DNA of 64,000 nucleotides from CAXXHQ01 sp963665265 (GTDB lineage: Bacteria > Planctomycetota > Planctomycetia > Pirellulales > Thermoguttaceae), in contig OY762224.2 of NCBI GenBank assembly GCA_963665265.2, forward strand, positions 868,001 through 932,000, given 5' to 3'. The position numbers and the translations under genes are program-made. Below the pieces are notes generated by a model. That model had not been told where the DNA came from and made no database searches. It saw nothing but the letters and a program-made list of their open reading frames with translations. How positions within the stretch are numbered: the first letter of the stretch is position 1; the number at the start of each line of letters is the position of its first letter. Of the stretch, positions 19,187 to 28,009 are shown one piece after another.

Positions 19187-19226
19187 AAAAAAAGCCGCCC
19201 TCGATCGGATGAGATCAAAGGCGGCT
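19185..19226 (-). terminator. Terminator of the CAP-domain gene
   Basis: On the minus strand AGCCGCC pairs with GGCGGCT and is followed by eight T. It may also stop plus-strand transcripts of the convergent phosphoesterase gene, though less well. Confidence 0.85.
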
Positions 19227-19309
19227 CTTGGATTGCATATTCGCGGGCAATGAACGAAAATCGTCTGCCGCGTCGGCGTTATTGCGTCTTCAGCTCAAGG
19301 GAAAACGCT

Positions 19310-19978
19310 CTAGTTGGAAAACTGTTGGCACCAGTAGATCGTTCCGTCTTCCGTGCGATAGGCGGCGACGCCGATGTGCAGATTAAACGGATTCAAAATG
19401 TTCGCGCGATGGCCCGAGGAGTTCATCCATGTACGGACAACGTTCTCGCTATCCGGTTGCCCCATGGCGATGTTCTCGGCGACCGACATTCGCGTGTGCA
19501 TGAACGTTCGCGTTCGCGTCATCCAAGAGCAATGATCGCGCGCCGTCCTCATCAAGTTCTTATCGACTTGCAAGGGAGGAAGTCCATAACGCGCGCGTTC
19601 GGCGTTCGTGTAAGAGACGACGTTCGCCTCGATCGGCAATAGGTCGTCGTCGGCGTCCTTTTTCTCCGCTTCCTTCATACGCTGCGAGGCGGTCGCCTTT
19701 TTCTCAGCGAGATCCGCGTCGGCTTTCGGATCGAGAATCGGTTTGTTCGCCGTTCGCTCGACGGCAGTCGAGGATTTACCCACCGACGGCTTCTTCTCTT
19801 CTTGCTTGGATTCTTCTTTGACTTCTTTTTTCGTCTCGCTATTTACGGATGATTTTGCGTCTTTTTTTGCGGCGTCATTGTTTGCGGCTTTAACTTCCGT
19901 CACTTTCGCGGCGGGCGCCGGAGCGGCGTCGGCCGAAAAAGTCGAGAGACATGCGCAAAGAGCTAGCGTTGCGATCAT
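19310..19978 (-). CDS. Secreted CAP/SCP-domain protein (YkwD-like)
   Basis: 222 residues. AGGAGGAG stands six bases before the start. A signal peptide (residues 1-18) is followed by a long Lys/Glu/Ala-rich linker (about 25-110) and a C-terminal CAP domain (about 113-222). The CAP cavity residues are visible: His in RDHCSWM, His and Glu in FMHTRMSVAENIA, and SSGHRANILNP. Bacterial CAP proteins are secreted or wall-linked and their biochemical role is poorly known; no catalytic claim is made. It stands alone between two terminator-bearing gaps. Confidence 0.9.
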   Translation of the reverse strand: MIATLALCACLSTFSADAAPAPAAKVTEVKAANNDAAKKDAKSSVNSETKKEVKEESKQEEKKPSVGKSSTAVERTANKPILDPKADADLAEKKATASQRMKEAEKKDADDDLLPIEANVVSYTNAERARYGLPPLQVDKNLMRTARDHCSWMTRTRTFMHTRMSVAENIAMGQPDSENVVRTWMNSSGHRANILNPFNLHIGVAAYRTEDGTIYWCQQFSN

Positions 19979-20935
19979 GACTCGCTCCTCCTGTAATAGA
20001 GTGGGGGGTGGCTAGAGGACCGTACTCGTTCAGCTCAGCGATTCCCGGGTCGATCAGTCAAGCTTGGCTCGATCGACCAAACGATATGCCGCTTCGTTCT
20101 GCGCACGAAACGAGCGCTCCTGCGCAGGGAAACTGCGCAACGCTTCGCTGAACCACGCAAATGATTAGGGGTGAATAATACTTACGAAGGCGTGAAACGA
20201 CTCGCGGCGGCTTAATGAGCCTTGCGACCGTTTCTCGTCTAAACCTATATGCAACGACGACGGATATTGTTCAACGAACCGTCGCCGGTCGAGGGAAAGT
20301 CAGTCAGGTGGGCGGGCTGCTTTCGGTCTTTGAAAACGCCCTAGCCTATCGCGAACGCTCGCCGCGTTTCCGCGGAAAGCTGTTACGTTATCTAGGCCGG
20401 ACTTCCATGCTTGTTCCCGCTCTTCCTCAATGCGGTCATTAAGAAGCCGCATTAGAACGGAAAACGTAAACGATGATTCACATCGTTAGGGGACAAGTTA
20501 ATCCGATACGTCTCGCAGTGCAAGGGGCTGCACTCCGTATCCGCCGATAATGCCGAAAATAACGCAAAAAACCCAAAAAAACGCGGTTTTTGACGCCGTA
20601 CGCTGCAAAAACAACTGTTTTTTGCGGTAAGATACGCAGTATGCGCGTTATGGGGACATGAAGAATGGCGGCGTTACCCCCCTGCTGCGCACGGGAAAAA
20701 CTTCAGAAAAAGCCTTTTTTCTAGCGGTTTTTCGATCCGGATAGAGAAATTAACGGATTAGCTGAGATACCACTTAGAGGATATTGTTGTAATATATATA
20801 ACATTATAGTAATAGAATATCTAACGGAATGTGTTGTGAAAAAGTCTAAAAAGAAAGGCGGCGGCCGCTCGGACCGTCGCCTTTCATGAGTTTAAAACTA
20901 ACGTCGTTCGAGTTTAATCGAACGGCTTAACGCGA
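19979..20935. other. Long intergenic region upstream of CAP gene and downstream of ppdK
   Basis: About 950 bases without a gene I can defend; the 75-codon frame at 20215-20442 shows no family resemblance. Small dyads occur: the palindrome CCTGCGCAGG near 20113-20132, AACGATG/CATCGTT at 20469-20487, GTGCA/TGCAC near 20518-20533, and GCAAAAA/TTTTTGC near 20606-20630. Bases 20780-20850 are unusually AT-rich. The ppdK terminator ends the region. Confidence 0.5.
20845..20884 (-). terminator. Terminator of ppdK
   Basis: On the minus strand AAAGGCGACGG pairs, with one mismatch, with CCGCCGCCTTT and is followed by TCTTTTTA. It lies 52 bases after the ppdK stop. Confidence 0.8.
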
Positions 20936-23647
20936 TTACTTGCCGGCCTTCAACGCCGCTTGAGCCGCCGCCAATCGGGCGATCGGCACGCGGTACGGGC
21001 TGCAAGATACGTAGTTCAATCCCGCCTTGAAGCAGAACTGAACGCTTGCCGGATCGCCGCCCTGTTCGCCGCAGATGCCGATCTTCAGATCCTTGCGGGT
21101 CGATCGGCCCTTCTGCACCGCCATCTCGATCAATTGGCCGACGCCGTCTTGATCGATCGTTTGGAACGGATCGGCTTCCAAAATGCCTTGGTCGAGATAG
21201 TCGCCCAAGAATCCGCCGATGTCGTCGCGGCTGAAGCCGAAGCTCATTTGCGTCAAGTCGTTCGTGCCGAACGAGAAGAACTGGGCCGTCTGAGCCATCT
21301 TGTCGGCCAACAAGCAGGCTCGCGGAATTTCGATCATCGTGCCGTAAGGAACGCTGATTTCGAGTCCGGAGGCCTTTTCCACTTCCGCCTTCACGCGGTC
21401 GAAAATAACCTTCGTGGCGTCCAATTCCTTCACCGCGCAGGTGACCGGAACCATCAGCTCGGGCTTCGGCGTCTTGCCGGCCTTCTTCAATTCGGCGGCA
21501 GCCTCGAAAATCGCCTTGACTTGCATCTCGGTGATTTCCGGGTAGGTGATGCCCAAGCGAACGCCGCGATGACCCATCATCGGGTTCGTCTCGTGCAACA
21601 ACTCGCCGCGCTTCTTCACGTCTTCCGGCTTGATCTTCAAGGCGGCGGCCAACTCGGCTTGCTTCGCCGGATCTTGCGGAACGAACTCGTGCAACGGCGG
21701 ATCGAGCAAGCGGATGGTGACCGAGCAGCCGTCCATCGCTTCCAACGTTCCCTTGATGCTCTTCTTCACGAACGGATACAACTCATTCACCGCCGCTTGA
21801 CGCTCGGCTTGAGTGGCGCTCAAAATCATTTTACGCAAGACGAACAACGGCTCGTCGCTGCCGACGCCGTAGAACATGTGTTCGGTGCGGAATAGACCGA
21901 TGCCTTCGGCGCCGAACGAGCGAGCGACCTTTGCGTCGTCCGGAGTGTCGGCGTTCGTGCGAACGCCCATCGTGCGGTACTTGTCGGCGATCGCCATGAA
22001 CGCTTGGAAGCGCGGGTTCTCCGAGGCGTCCATCATCTCCAACGCGCCGGCGTAAACCTTGCCCTTCGTTCCGTTCAACGTGATCACGTCGCCTTCCTTC
22101 AGCGTGACGCTTCCGGCGGTCAACGTCTTGGCGGCGAAGTTGATCTTCATGTCGCCGGCGCCGACGATGCAGCACTTACCCCAGCCGCGGGCGACCAAAG
22201 CCGCATGGCTGGTCATACCGCCGCGAGCGGTCAAAATGCCCTCGGCGGCTCGCATGCCTTCGACGTCCTCGGGGTTCGTCTCTTCGCGAACGAGGATGAC
22301 TTTGCCCTTCTTGCCTTCTTCAACGGCCGCGGCCGAGGTGAAGACGATCTTGCCGCAGGCGCCGCCCGGGCCGGCCGGAAGACCGGAGAGGAACGCCGTG
22401 GCCTTCTTTTCCGAGGCCGGATTGATGATCGGGTGGAGCAACTCGTCCAACTGGGCCGGCGCGACTCGCATCACGGCGGTCTTCTCGTCGATCAACTTCT
22501 CGTCGATCATGTCCATCGCCATGTTCAAGGCGGCCAAACCCGTGCGCTTGCCGTTGCGGCATTGCAGCATGTAGAGCTTGCCTTCTTGAATCGTGAATTC
22601 GATGTCCTGCATGTCGTGGTAGTGCTGTTCGAGACGAAGACGGATGCCGTCCAACTCTTTGTAGAGAGCCGGCAGCGACGTCTCCAACGACGTCATGTGT
22701 TGGTTTTGCGGATTCTTCGTCGATTCGTTGAGCGGATTCGGCGTGCGGATGCCGGCGACGACGTCTTCGCCTTGCGCGTTAACGAGCCATTCGCCGTAGA
22801 ACTTGTTCTCGCCGGTGGCCGGGTTGCGCGAGAAGGCCACGCCGGTCGCCGAGCTATCGCCCAAGTTGCCGAAGACCATGCTTTGCACATTGCATGCGGT
22901 TCCCCATTCGCCGGGGATTCCTTCGATCTTGCGGTAAGATACTGCGCGACGGCCTTCCCAGCTCTTGAACACCGCGCCGACCGCTCCCCAAAGCTGGTCT
23001 TGCGGGTTGTCCGGGAACTCGTGGCCCAAGACTTCCTTCACCTTCGCCTTGAATTGCTCGCAGAGCGTCTTCAAGTCGGCGGCGTTCATGTCGGTGTCCG
23101 ACTTGTAGCCCTTCGCCTTCTTCAAGGCGTCCATGATGTGCTCGAGCTGAACGCGGATGCCTTTGCCGTCGGCCGGTTCAATGTCTTCGGCCTTCTCCAT
23201 CACCACGTCCGAATACATCATGATCAAACGACGGTAGGCGTCGTATACGAAACGGTCGTTGCCGGTCTTCTTAATCAAACCGGGAATCGTCGCCGAGCAG
23301 AGACCGACGTTCAAAACCGTCTCCATCATGCCGGGCATCGACGTGCGGGCGCCTGAACGGCAGGAGAGAAGCAACGGATCGTTCACGTCGCCGTACTTCA
23401 TGCCCATCGCCGCTTCCACCTTCTTCAAGGCGGCCGCGCCTTCGTCCTTCAACGATTGCGGGAACTGTCGGCCTTCCTTGAAGAACACCGTGCAGAACTC
23501 CGTCGAAATCGTGAAACCAGCCGGAACCGGCAAGTTCAACTTGGCCATTTCGGCAAGGTTCGCGCCTTTGCCGCCGAGCGTGTTCTTCATGCTCGCGTCG
23601 CCGTCGGTCCCGTTCGGACCGAAATAATACACGTACTTTGGCGCCAT
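20936..23647 (-). CDS. ppdK: Pyruvate, phosphate dikinase
   Basis: 903 residues, full length. It interconverts pyruvate, ATP and phosphate with PEP, AMP and pyrophosphate. The N-terminal nucleotide-binding part opens with YYFGPNG and LGGKGANLAEM; the swivelling phosphohistidine is in GGMTSHAALV (His about 481); the C-terminal PEP/pyruvate barrel has GLFRTEHMFY, GTNDLTQMSFG and GICGEQGGDP with the catalytic Cys at about 865. AGGAG precedes the ATG by about ten bases. It is a single-gene unit. In organisms with pyrophosphate-dependent glycolysis it can run towards pyruvate; direction cannot be decided here. Confidence 0.97.
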   Translation of the reverse strand: MAPKYVYYFGPNGTDGDASMKNTLGGKGANLAEMAKLNLPVPAGFTISTEFCTVFFKEGRQFPQSLKDEGAAALKKVEAAMGMKYGDVNDPLLLSCRSGARTSMPGMMETVLNVGLCSATIPGLIKKTGNDRFVYDAYRRLIMMYSDVVMEKAEDIEPADGKGIRVQLEHIMDALKKAKGYKSDTDMNAADLKTLCEQFKAKVKEVLGHEFPDNPQDQLWGAVGAVFKSWEGRRAVSYRKIEGIPGEWGTACNVQSMVFGNLGDSSATGVAFSRNPATGENKFYGEWLVNAQGEDVVAGIRTPNPLNESTKNPQNQHMTSLETSLPALYKELDGIRLRLEQHYHDMQDIEFTIQEGKLYMLQCRNGKRTGLAALNMAMDMIDEKLIDEKTAVMRVAPAQLDELLHPIINPASEKKATAFLSGLPAGPGGACGKIVFTSAAAVEEGKKGKVILVREETNPEDVEGMRAAEGILTARGGMTSHAALVARGWGKCCIVGAGDMKINFAAKTLTAGSVTLKEGDVITLNGTKGKVYAGALEMMDASENPRFQAFMAIADKYRTMGVRTNADTPDDAKVARSFGAEGIGLFRTEHMFYGVGSDEPLFVLRKMILSATQAERQAAVNELYPFVKKSIKGTLEAMDGCSVTIRLLDPPLHEFVPQDPAKQAELAAALKIKPEDVKKRGELLHETNPMMGHRGVRLGITYPEITEMQVKAIFEAAAELKKAGKTPKPELMVPVTCAVKELDATKVIFDRVKAEVEKASGLEISVPYGTMIEIPRACLLADKMAQTAQFFSFGTNDLTQMSFGFSRDDIGGFLGDYLDQGILEADPFQTIDQDGVGQLIEMAVQKGRSTRKDLKIGICGEQGGDPASVQFCFKAGLNYVSCSPYRVPIARLAAAQAALKAGK

Positions 23648-24391
23648 TATGGGCTTTCTCCTGTGTGCGTGAAAAAAATAATATGTTGGGGGAGTTTTAT
23701 AACGAGGCGTAATATCTCTTGCCGGCTACAAAGCCGACGTGGATCGCGATTCATCCCGTCGAAAGACCTATTCTCTCAACGAAACATCTCTTCCGGAGAG
23801 AACCTTGGACCGTTCGGCATGCGTCTTGGCGGTTCTTCAGGCGGCGTCAGAAAGGAATAACGCCAGCCCTATCGCGACCGAACGAAAGCTTTGCTGCGGA
23901 GCCTCAAAAGCTAATGTTGCAAGACCGAACAACGGGAGGCCGGCTGCTTTTGCGGAATAAACCCGAAAAACTTTATCTGTCCGACTCTAAAACGCATTGC
24001 GGCGGGGGATCATACGGTTTTCGATTCTTTATGCAACGTCGATTCGAGGCCGACGCTGAGCCAAATCGATAAAATATGAAACAATCGAATCTAACAACCC
24101 GCCCCGGCGGCGTCAAGGTAACGGGTCGCTCTAGGAAACGCTATAAGAGGGGGGACGGCCGGAGTCTCTCGCTAAAAGAGCTATAATTCAAAGGCTTGGT
24201 GGGTTTTCATGCAATCAACCGGGAACTATCATTTTGCGGTCGTCTGCGTTTTAGCTAACGCCCCCGCAATAAGCGGGGGGGCTGCTTTGCCGTATTTGGT
24301 CGCAAGGGCCGAGCGCAACGAGTCTCGCCAAGACTAAGGTTCCTATCTGTCGCTCGCCTCAATTAATATCGAAAAGGTAGGGCAATCCTGA
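23648..24391. other. Intergenic region between ppdK and the CPBP protease gene
   Basis: About 740 bases. A 117-codon frame (23719-24072) and its shorter neighbours look like chance. TATAAT at 24182-24187 is a good -10 element, but no matching -35 is evident. A GC-rich hairpin CCCCCGC-AATAA-GCGGGGG lies at about 24264-24282, roughly 110 bases before the CPBP start, and could sit in its leader. No riboswitch class was recognised. Confidence 0.4.
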
Positions 24392-25027
24392 ATGTCTGCT
24401 CCTCGAGAACCGGAAATCCATGTGCCTGGTTTATTCCCCTTCATCGTCATCACGGCGTTGTTCGAGGGAAGCTTGGCCGTTTTTGCCGTAGCCGTCGGCT
24501 GGGCCGTCAACATTCCGCCCGTCCAATTTCTTCGCTTCGAGTGGCAAGACGTCGGCCGTTGCGCCTTGGCCACGCTCCCGCCGTTGGTCGTCTTCGGGGC
24601 CTGTGCGTTTATTCCCTTAGCTCCGTTTCGAAGAATACTTCACCTGCTCGAAACGCAGTTTTTACCTTTGATACGCAACGCTACTTGTTTTGAACTTGCG
24701 CTTGTCGCGTTCGTCACCGGCCTCGGCGAAGAAATGCTCTTCCGCGTAACCGTTCAGCATGGGATCGGCGTTTGGGCCGGCGGAGCGTACGGTCCGATGA
24801 TCGGGCTGGCCGTCGCGGCCGTCTCCTTCGGCCTGCTACATGGCGTCACGTTGACCTACTCCATTCTTGCAACTGTCTTGGGCGTCTATTTCGGTTGCGT
24901 CTGGCGCTACTGCGACGACAACCTCGTCGTGCCGATCGCCGCGCACGCCCTCTATGATTTTATCGCGCTCGTCTATCTCTTAAAAATCCGCAAAACGAAT
25001 CGAGCCGACGCGGTCGTCACTTCGTAG
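24392..25027 (+). CDS. CPBP family intramembrane metalloprotease (CAAX/Abi type)
   Basis: 211 residues with several membrane helices. The three family motifs are present: GEEMLFR (Glu113, Glu114, Arg118), FGLLHG (His150) and HALYDF (His at about 184, Asp). The family contains CAAX prenyl endopeptidases, bacteriocin self-immunity proteins and many members of unknown target. No bacteriocin gene or obvious partner lies next to it. A short receiver gene follows on the same strand after about 220 bases. Confidence 0.88.
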   Translation: MSAPREPEIHVPGLFPFIVITALFEGSLAVFAVAVGWAVNIPPVQFLRFEWQDVGRCALATLPPLVVFGACAFIPLAPFRRILHLLETQFLPLIRNATCFELALVAFVTGLGEEMLFRVTVQHGIGVWAGGAYGPMIGLAVAAVSFGLLHGVTLTYSILATVLGVYFGCVWRYCDDNLVVPIAAHALYDFIALVYLLKIRKTNRADAVVTS

Positions 25028-25249
25028 AAAAGACGGGACGGTTATTCGCACGGTTTACGGCGAAAAACCGCCCTGGATTTTCCGCCTTCAGATAGAATAA
25101 ACCGAACGGACGGATTATTCGTAATCGAAACAGGCGTTAAGAACGTCCTTACGGAAAAGTCGTAGCGATGCGGTAAACTTTGACGTCGCCGGTTGTCGAA
25201 GATATCGACAGAGCCTGTGAGTAAGCCGCGCGGTTTAGGAATCGAGGAT

Positions 25250-25651
25250 ATGAATCCCCTGACTGGACAGCCTCTGGTATTAGTGATTGGCGAAGACCCC
25301 GCCTCGTTGAGCGATCTTGCCGCGACCCTTTCGACGGCCAACTTCGAGGTTCTTGAGCGACGGACCCCGCAAGAGGCGATTCTCGCCGCCCAGGATACTC
25401 CGCCCGATTTGATTATCTCCGACGTGATGGTCCGTAGTTGGACGGGCTTGGAAATTTGCGAACGCATCCGACAAGTTCTTATGGCCGAAACTCTTCCGGT
25501 CATGTTTCTTTCTCGAAGTCAATCGTCCGACATCATTCGCCGCCACCATTCGTTCGGCGGAACGTATTACCTCCGCAAGCCTCTCGAGCCGAGAGTGTTG
25601 CTGAGCCTAATCGAAAAAGCGCTGGCCTTGCCGGCCCTCGTCGGCGCATAA
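25250..25651 (+). CDS. Stand-alone response-regulator receiver domain
   Basis: 133 residues from the ATG at 25250, chosen because the receiver fold begins there; a TTG at 25193 would add 19 residues. Acidic pair Glu15-Asp16, phosphoacceptor Asp58 (LIISD), Ser88 and Lys110 (YLRKP) match an intact receiver. There is no output domain, so it resembles CheY/DivK-like relay proteins. No kinase is adjacent; the large hybrid kinase is 20 kb away. It is convergent with uxaC across a 91-base gap. Confidence 0.85.
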   Translation: MNPLTGQPLVLVIGEDPASLSDLAATLSTANFEVLERRTPQEAILAAQDTPPDLIISDVMVRSWTGLEICERIRQVLMAETLPVMFLSRSQSSDIIRRHHSFGGTYYLRKPLEPRVLLSLIEKALALPALVGA

Positions 25652-25742
25652 GCGCAATACGTTTGCCGTAGAGCGCTCTGCGAGCTCAGCGTTATATCCG
25701 CTATGACGAACGCCTACGCTGCGCACGTCGAGGAACTCCGCG

Positions 25743-27170
25743 TTACGCCTTCGGCACGTCGAATCCGAAGTAACCGGCCGCGTTGCGATAGCAAATGTCT
25801 TGCACCATCGAGCCGACCATTTCCATGTCGTTAGGGATTAGGCCGTCGCGCATTTCTTTGCCGAGCAAGTTGCAAAGAATCCGACGGAAGTATTCGTGAC
25901 GCGTGTAAGAGAGAAGTGAACGGCTGTCGGTCAGCATGCCGACGAACTTGCTCAACAGGCCGAGGTTCGATAGCGCGTTCATCTGCGATTCCATTCCTTG
26001 CTTCTGATCGAGGAACCACCAGCCGCTGCCGAACTGCATTTTGCCGGCGGTCTTTCCGTCTTGGAAATTGCCGAGCATCGTGGCAACGAGTTCGTTTTGC
26101 GAAGGATTGATGTTATAGATGATCGTCTTGGCGAGTTTGTCTTGGCCGTCGAGTCGGTCGAAGAATTTCGCCATTGCGACGCCCGAGGTGAAATCGCCGA
26201 TTGAGTCGAAGCCCGTGTCGGGGCCCAGCGCCTTGAACTGACGCGAGTTGTTGTTTCGCAAAACGCCGTAGTGAAATTGCTGCGTCCAATTTTTCTCCGC
26301 GTTCATCGAAGTCAATTCGAGCAGCACGCCCGTGCGATACTTAGTCATTTCTTCGGGCGACGGCGCATCCCCTTTACGTAGCTTGCGGAACGCGGCGGCG
26401 ACTTCCGCCTCCGTATATTCGGCGAAGAAAAACGTCTCTATGCCGTGATCGGCCAAGCGGCATCCGTTCGCATGGAAATAATCATGCCGCTTGCGCAACG
26501 CTTCGATGAACTTGGCGTAATCGTCGCCGATTTCGACGCCGGCGGCCTCAGCCAGTTTCTCGGTCCACTCGTTGAACGCCGCGGGCGTTTGCTGAGCCAA
26601 CGCCTTGTCGGGCCGAAACGTCGGCAAAACCTGAATCGAGAACGATTTGTCGGCCGCAATACGCTGATGATTCTTCAAATCGTCGATCGGGTCGTCGGTC
26701 GTGCAAACGAGAACGACGTTCATCGTCCGCATGACGCCTCGGGCCGAGAACTCCGCCGTCGCCAGCTTCGCGTTGCAGTCGTTCCAAACGCTCTCGGCCG
26801 TCTGCGGATTCAACAGCCGATCGCTCACGCCGAACGGTCGTTTCAGTTCCAAATGCGTCCAGTGATAGAGAGGATTGCGAAGCGTTTGCGGCACGACTTC
26901 CGCCCATTTCTGGAACTTCTCGCGGTCCGTGGCGTCGCCCGTGATGAAGCGTTCGGCGACTCCGGCAGAACGCATCGCACGCCATTTATAGTGATCACCG
27001 GCCAGCCAAATTTGCGTGAGGTTTTCAAAGCGACGATCGTCCGCCACGTCGGCCGGCGGGAGATGGCAATGGTAATCGATGATCGGCATCGATTTGGCGA
27101 AACGATGAAATAGCTCGACCGCTTGATCGCACTGAAGCAGAAAATTTTCGGTGACAAAAACGTCGCTCAT
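25743..27170 (-). CDS. uxaC: Uronate (glucuronate/galacturonate) isomerase
   Basis: 475 residues from the ATG at 27170, preceded by GGAGGA at seven bases; the frame stays open upstream but adds nothing of the family. The enzyme converts D-glucuronate to D-fructuronate or D-galacturonate to D-tagaturonate, the first step of uronic-acid breakdown. Family signatures are DYHCHL (metal ligands His34 and His36), LAGDHYKWRAMR and WTHLELKRPFG. No other uronate genes (uxaA, uxaB, kdgK) are visible nearby. A promoter candidate lies just upstream. Confidence 0.95.
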   Translation of the reverse strand: MSDVFVTENFLLQCDQAVELFHRFAKSMPIIDYHCHLPPADVADDRRFENLTQIWLAGDHYKWRAMRSAGVAERFITGDATDREKFQKWAEVVPQTLRNPLYHWTHLELKRPFGVSDRLLNPQTAESVWNDCNAKLATAEFSARGVMRTMNVVLVCTTDDPIDDLKNHQRIAADKSFSIQVLPTFRPDKALAQQTPAAFNEWTEKLAEAAGVEIGDDYAKFIEALRKRHDYFHANGCRLADHGIETFFFAEYTEAEVAAAFRKLRKGDAPSPEEMTKYRTGVLLELTSMNAEKNWTQQFHYGVLRNNNSRQFKALGPDTGFDSIGDFTSGVAMAKFFDRLDGQDKLAKTIIYNINPSQNELVATMLGNFQDGKTAGKMQFGSGWWFLDQKQGMESQMNALSNLGLLSKFVGMLTDSRSLLSYTRHEYFRRILCNLLGKEMRDGLIPNDMEMVGSMVQDICYRNAAGYFGFDVPKA

Positions 27171-27199
27171 GAAAAGTCCTCCAAAATTTAATAGACTTA

Positions 27200-27243
27200 A
27201 TTTTAGAGGCAAAACCGCAAGGCCGCAACCGGCATGCGGTTTT
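27200..27243 (-). promoter_or_regulatory. Promoter and hairpin upstream of uxaC
   Basis: On the minus strand TTGCGG (27223-27228) and TAAAAT (27200-27205) are separated by 17 bases, placing a start about 23 bases before the uxaC ATG. The -35 lies within an inverted repeat, AAAACCGCA/TGCGGTTTT (27211-27243), which could also end transcription of the upstream methyltransferase gene. Confidence 0.45.
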
Positions 27244-27274
27244 TGAGCGAGTAGATGCCGAGAACGGATCGCGT

Positions 27275-27946
27275 TTAGAACGGCTTTCGCTGCGACCATG
27301 TCCAATGCCGGTCGCTGGTCGCCGCGACGGAGTTCGGATCGCCGCCTAAAGAAGCGACGATTACCTGCATTTCTTCGATGCGCAACGAAGCGCGGAGAGA
27401 ATCGGCCAGCATCGCCTTTTGGCGCTCGGTGGCGTCGGCCGTGTAGAGTTCGACGAGTCGCGCAACGGTCTCTTCGTCGTTTGGGCGAAACAGATCGCGA
27501 TAGAAAATCAGCCCGCCGGGCTTGAGAACTCGCCATGCCTCGGCCAAGGCCGCTCGCGGCTCAGGTATATGATGCACGATGCTGTTCGAAATGACGCAAG
27601 CGAAGCTCGCGTCGTCGAAGGGCAGCCCTTTGGCGTCGACTTGTCGCAGGCGGATTTGCGCGGCGAAGCCGGCCCGTTCGACGTTCGTCTTTGCGGCCGT
27701 GAGCATGCAGGCGGCAAGATCGACGGCCAGCGCTTTCGCGGTCGGAGCCTGACGGCAAAGCTCGATCGGAATCAAGGCCGTTCCCGTGCCGACGTCAAGG
27801 GCTTCGCCCTCTTCAGCCCGAAATCCTGCGTCGAGCAAATCGGCGACGAACTTCCGGTTCACTTCCGCATGGTCCATCGCGTCGTATTCGCGCGCCTCGT
27901 CGGGCGAGTCCATCGCTTCAGGTTCAAGCGTGCGCGGCAGAGTCAT
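27275..27946 (-). CDS. Class I SAM-dependent methyltransferase
   Basis: 223 residues. The Rossmann-fold SAM site shows ALDVGTGTALIP (motif I), LAVDLA (acidic end of strand two), and NSIVHHIPEPRAALAEAWRVLKPGG (motifs II and III, split here by family usage). It belongs to the Methyltransf_11/UbiE-like group; the substrate is unknown. The N-terminus has an Arg/Glu/Asp-rich stretch, EAREYDAMDH, seen in small-molecule methyltransferases. It lies between a GT-C membrane protein gene and uxaC on the same strand. Confidence 0.85.
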   Translation of the reverse strand: MTLPRTLEPEAMDSPDEAREYDAMDHAEVNRKFVADLLDAGFRAEEGEALDVGTGTALIPIELCRQAPTAKALAVDLAACMLTAAKTNVERAGFAAQIRLRQVDAKGLPFDDASFACVISNSIVHHIPEPRAALAEAWRVLKPGGLIFYRDLFRPNDEETVARLVELYTADATERQKAMLADSLRASLRIEEMQVIVASLGGDPNSVAATSDRHWTWSQRKPF

Positions 27947-28009
27947 TTTTTCTCGATAGACGATTCACTGATAAGATAAAGAACCAAAAAACCTTCAGGA
28001 CAACTATAA

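Noticed and set aside
20215..20442. 75-codon frame in the long gap before ppdK
   Set aside because: No ribosome site, no recognisable composition or family; length within chance.
22004..23356. 450-codon open frame on the plus strand opposite ppdK
   Set aside because: It lies wholly antisense to a clear full-length ppdK in a high-GC codon pattern that keeps the opposite frame open; its translation shows no family features.
23719..24072. 117-codon frame upstream of the CPBP gene
   Set aside because: Overlapping frames in all registers and no protein-like pattern; likely chance.
24392..25027. CPBP protease as part of a bacteriocin immunity or phage-defence locus
   Set aside because: No bacteriocin, transporter or defence gene stands next to it; motif alone does not support that role.
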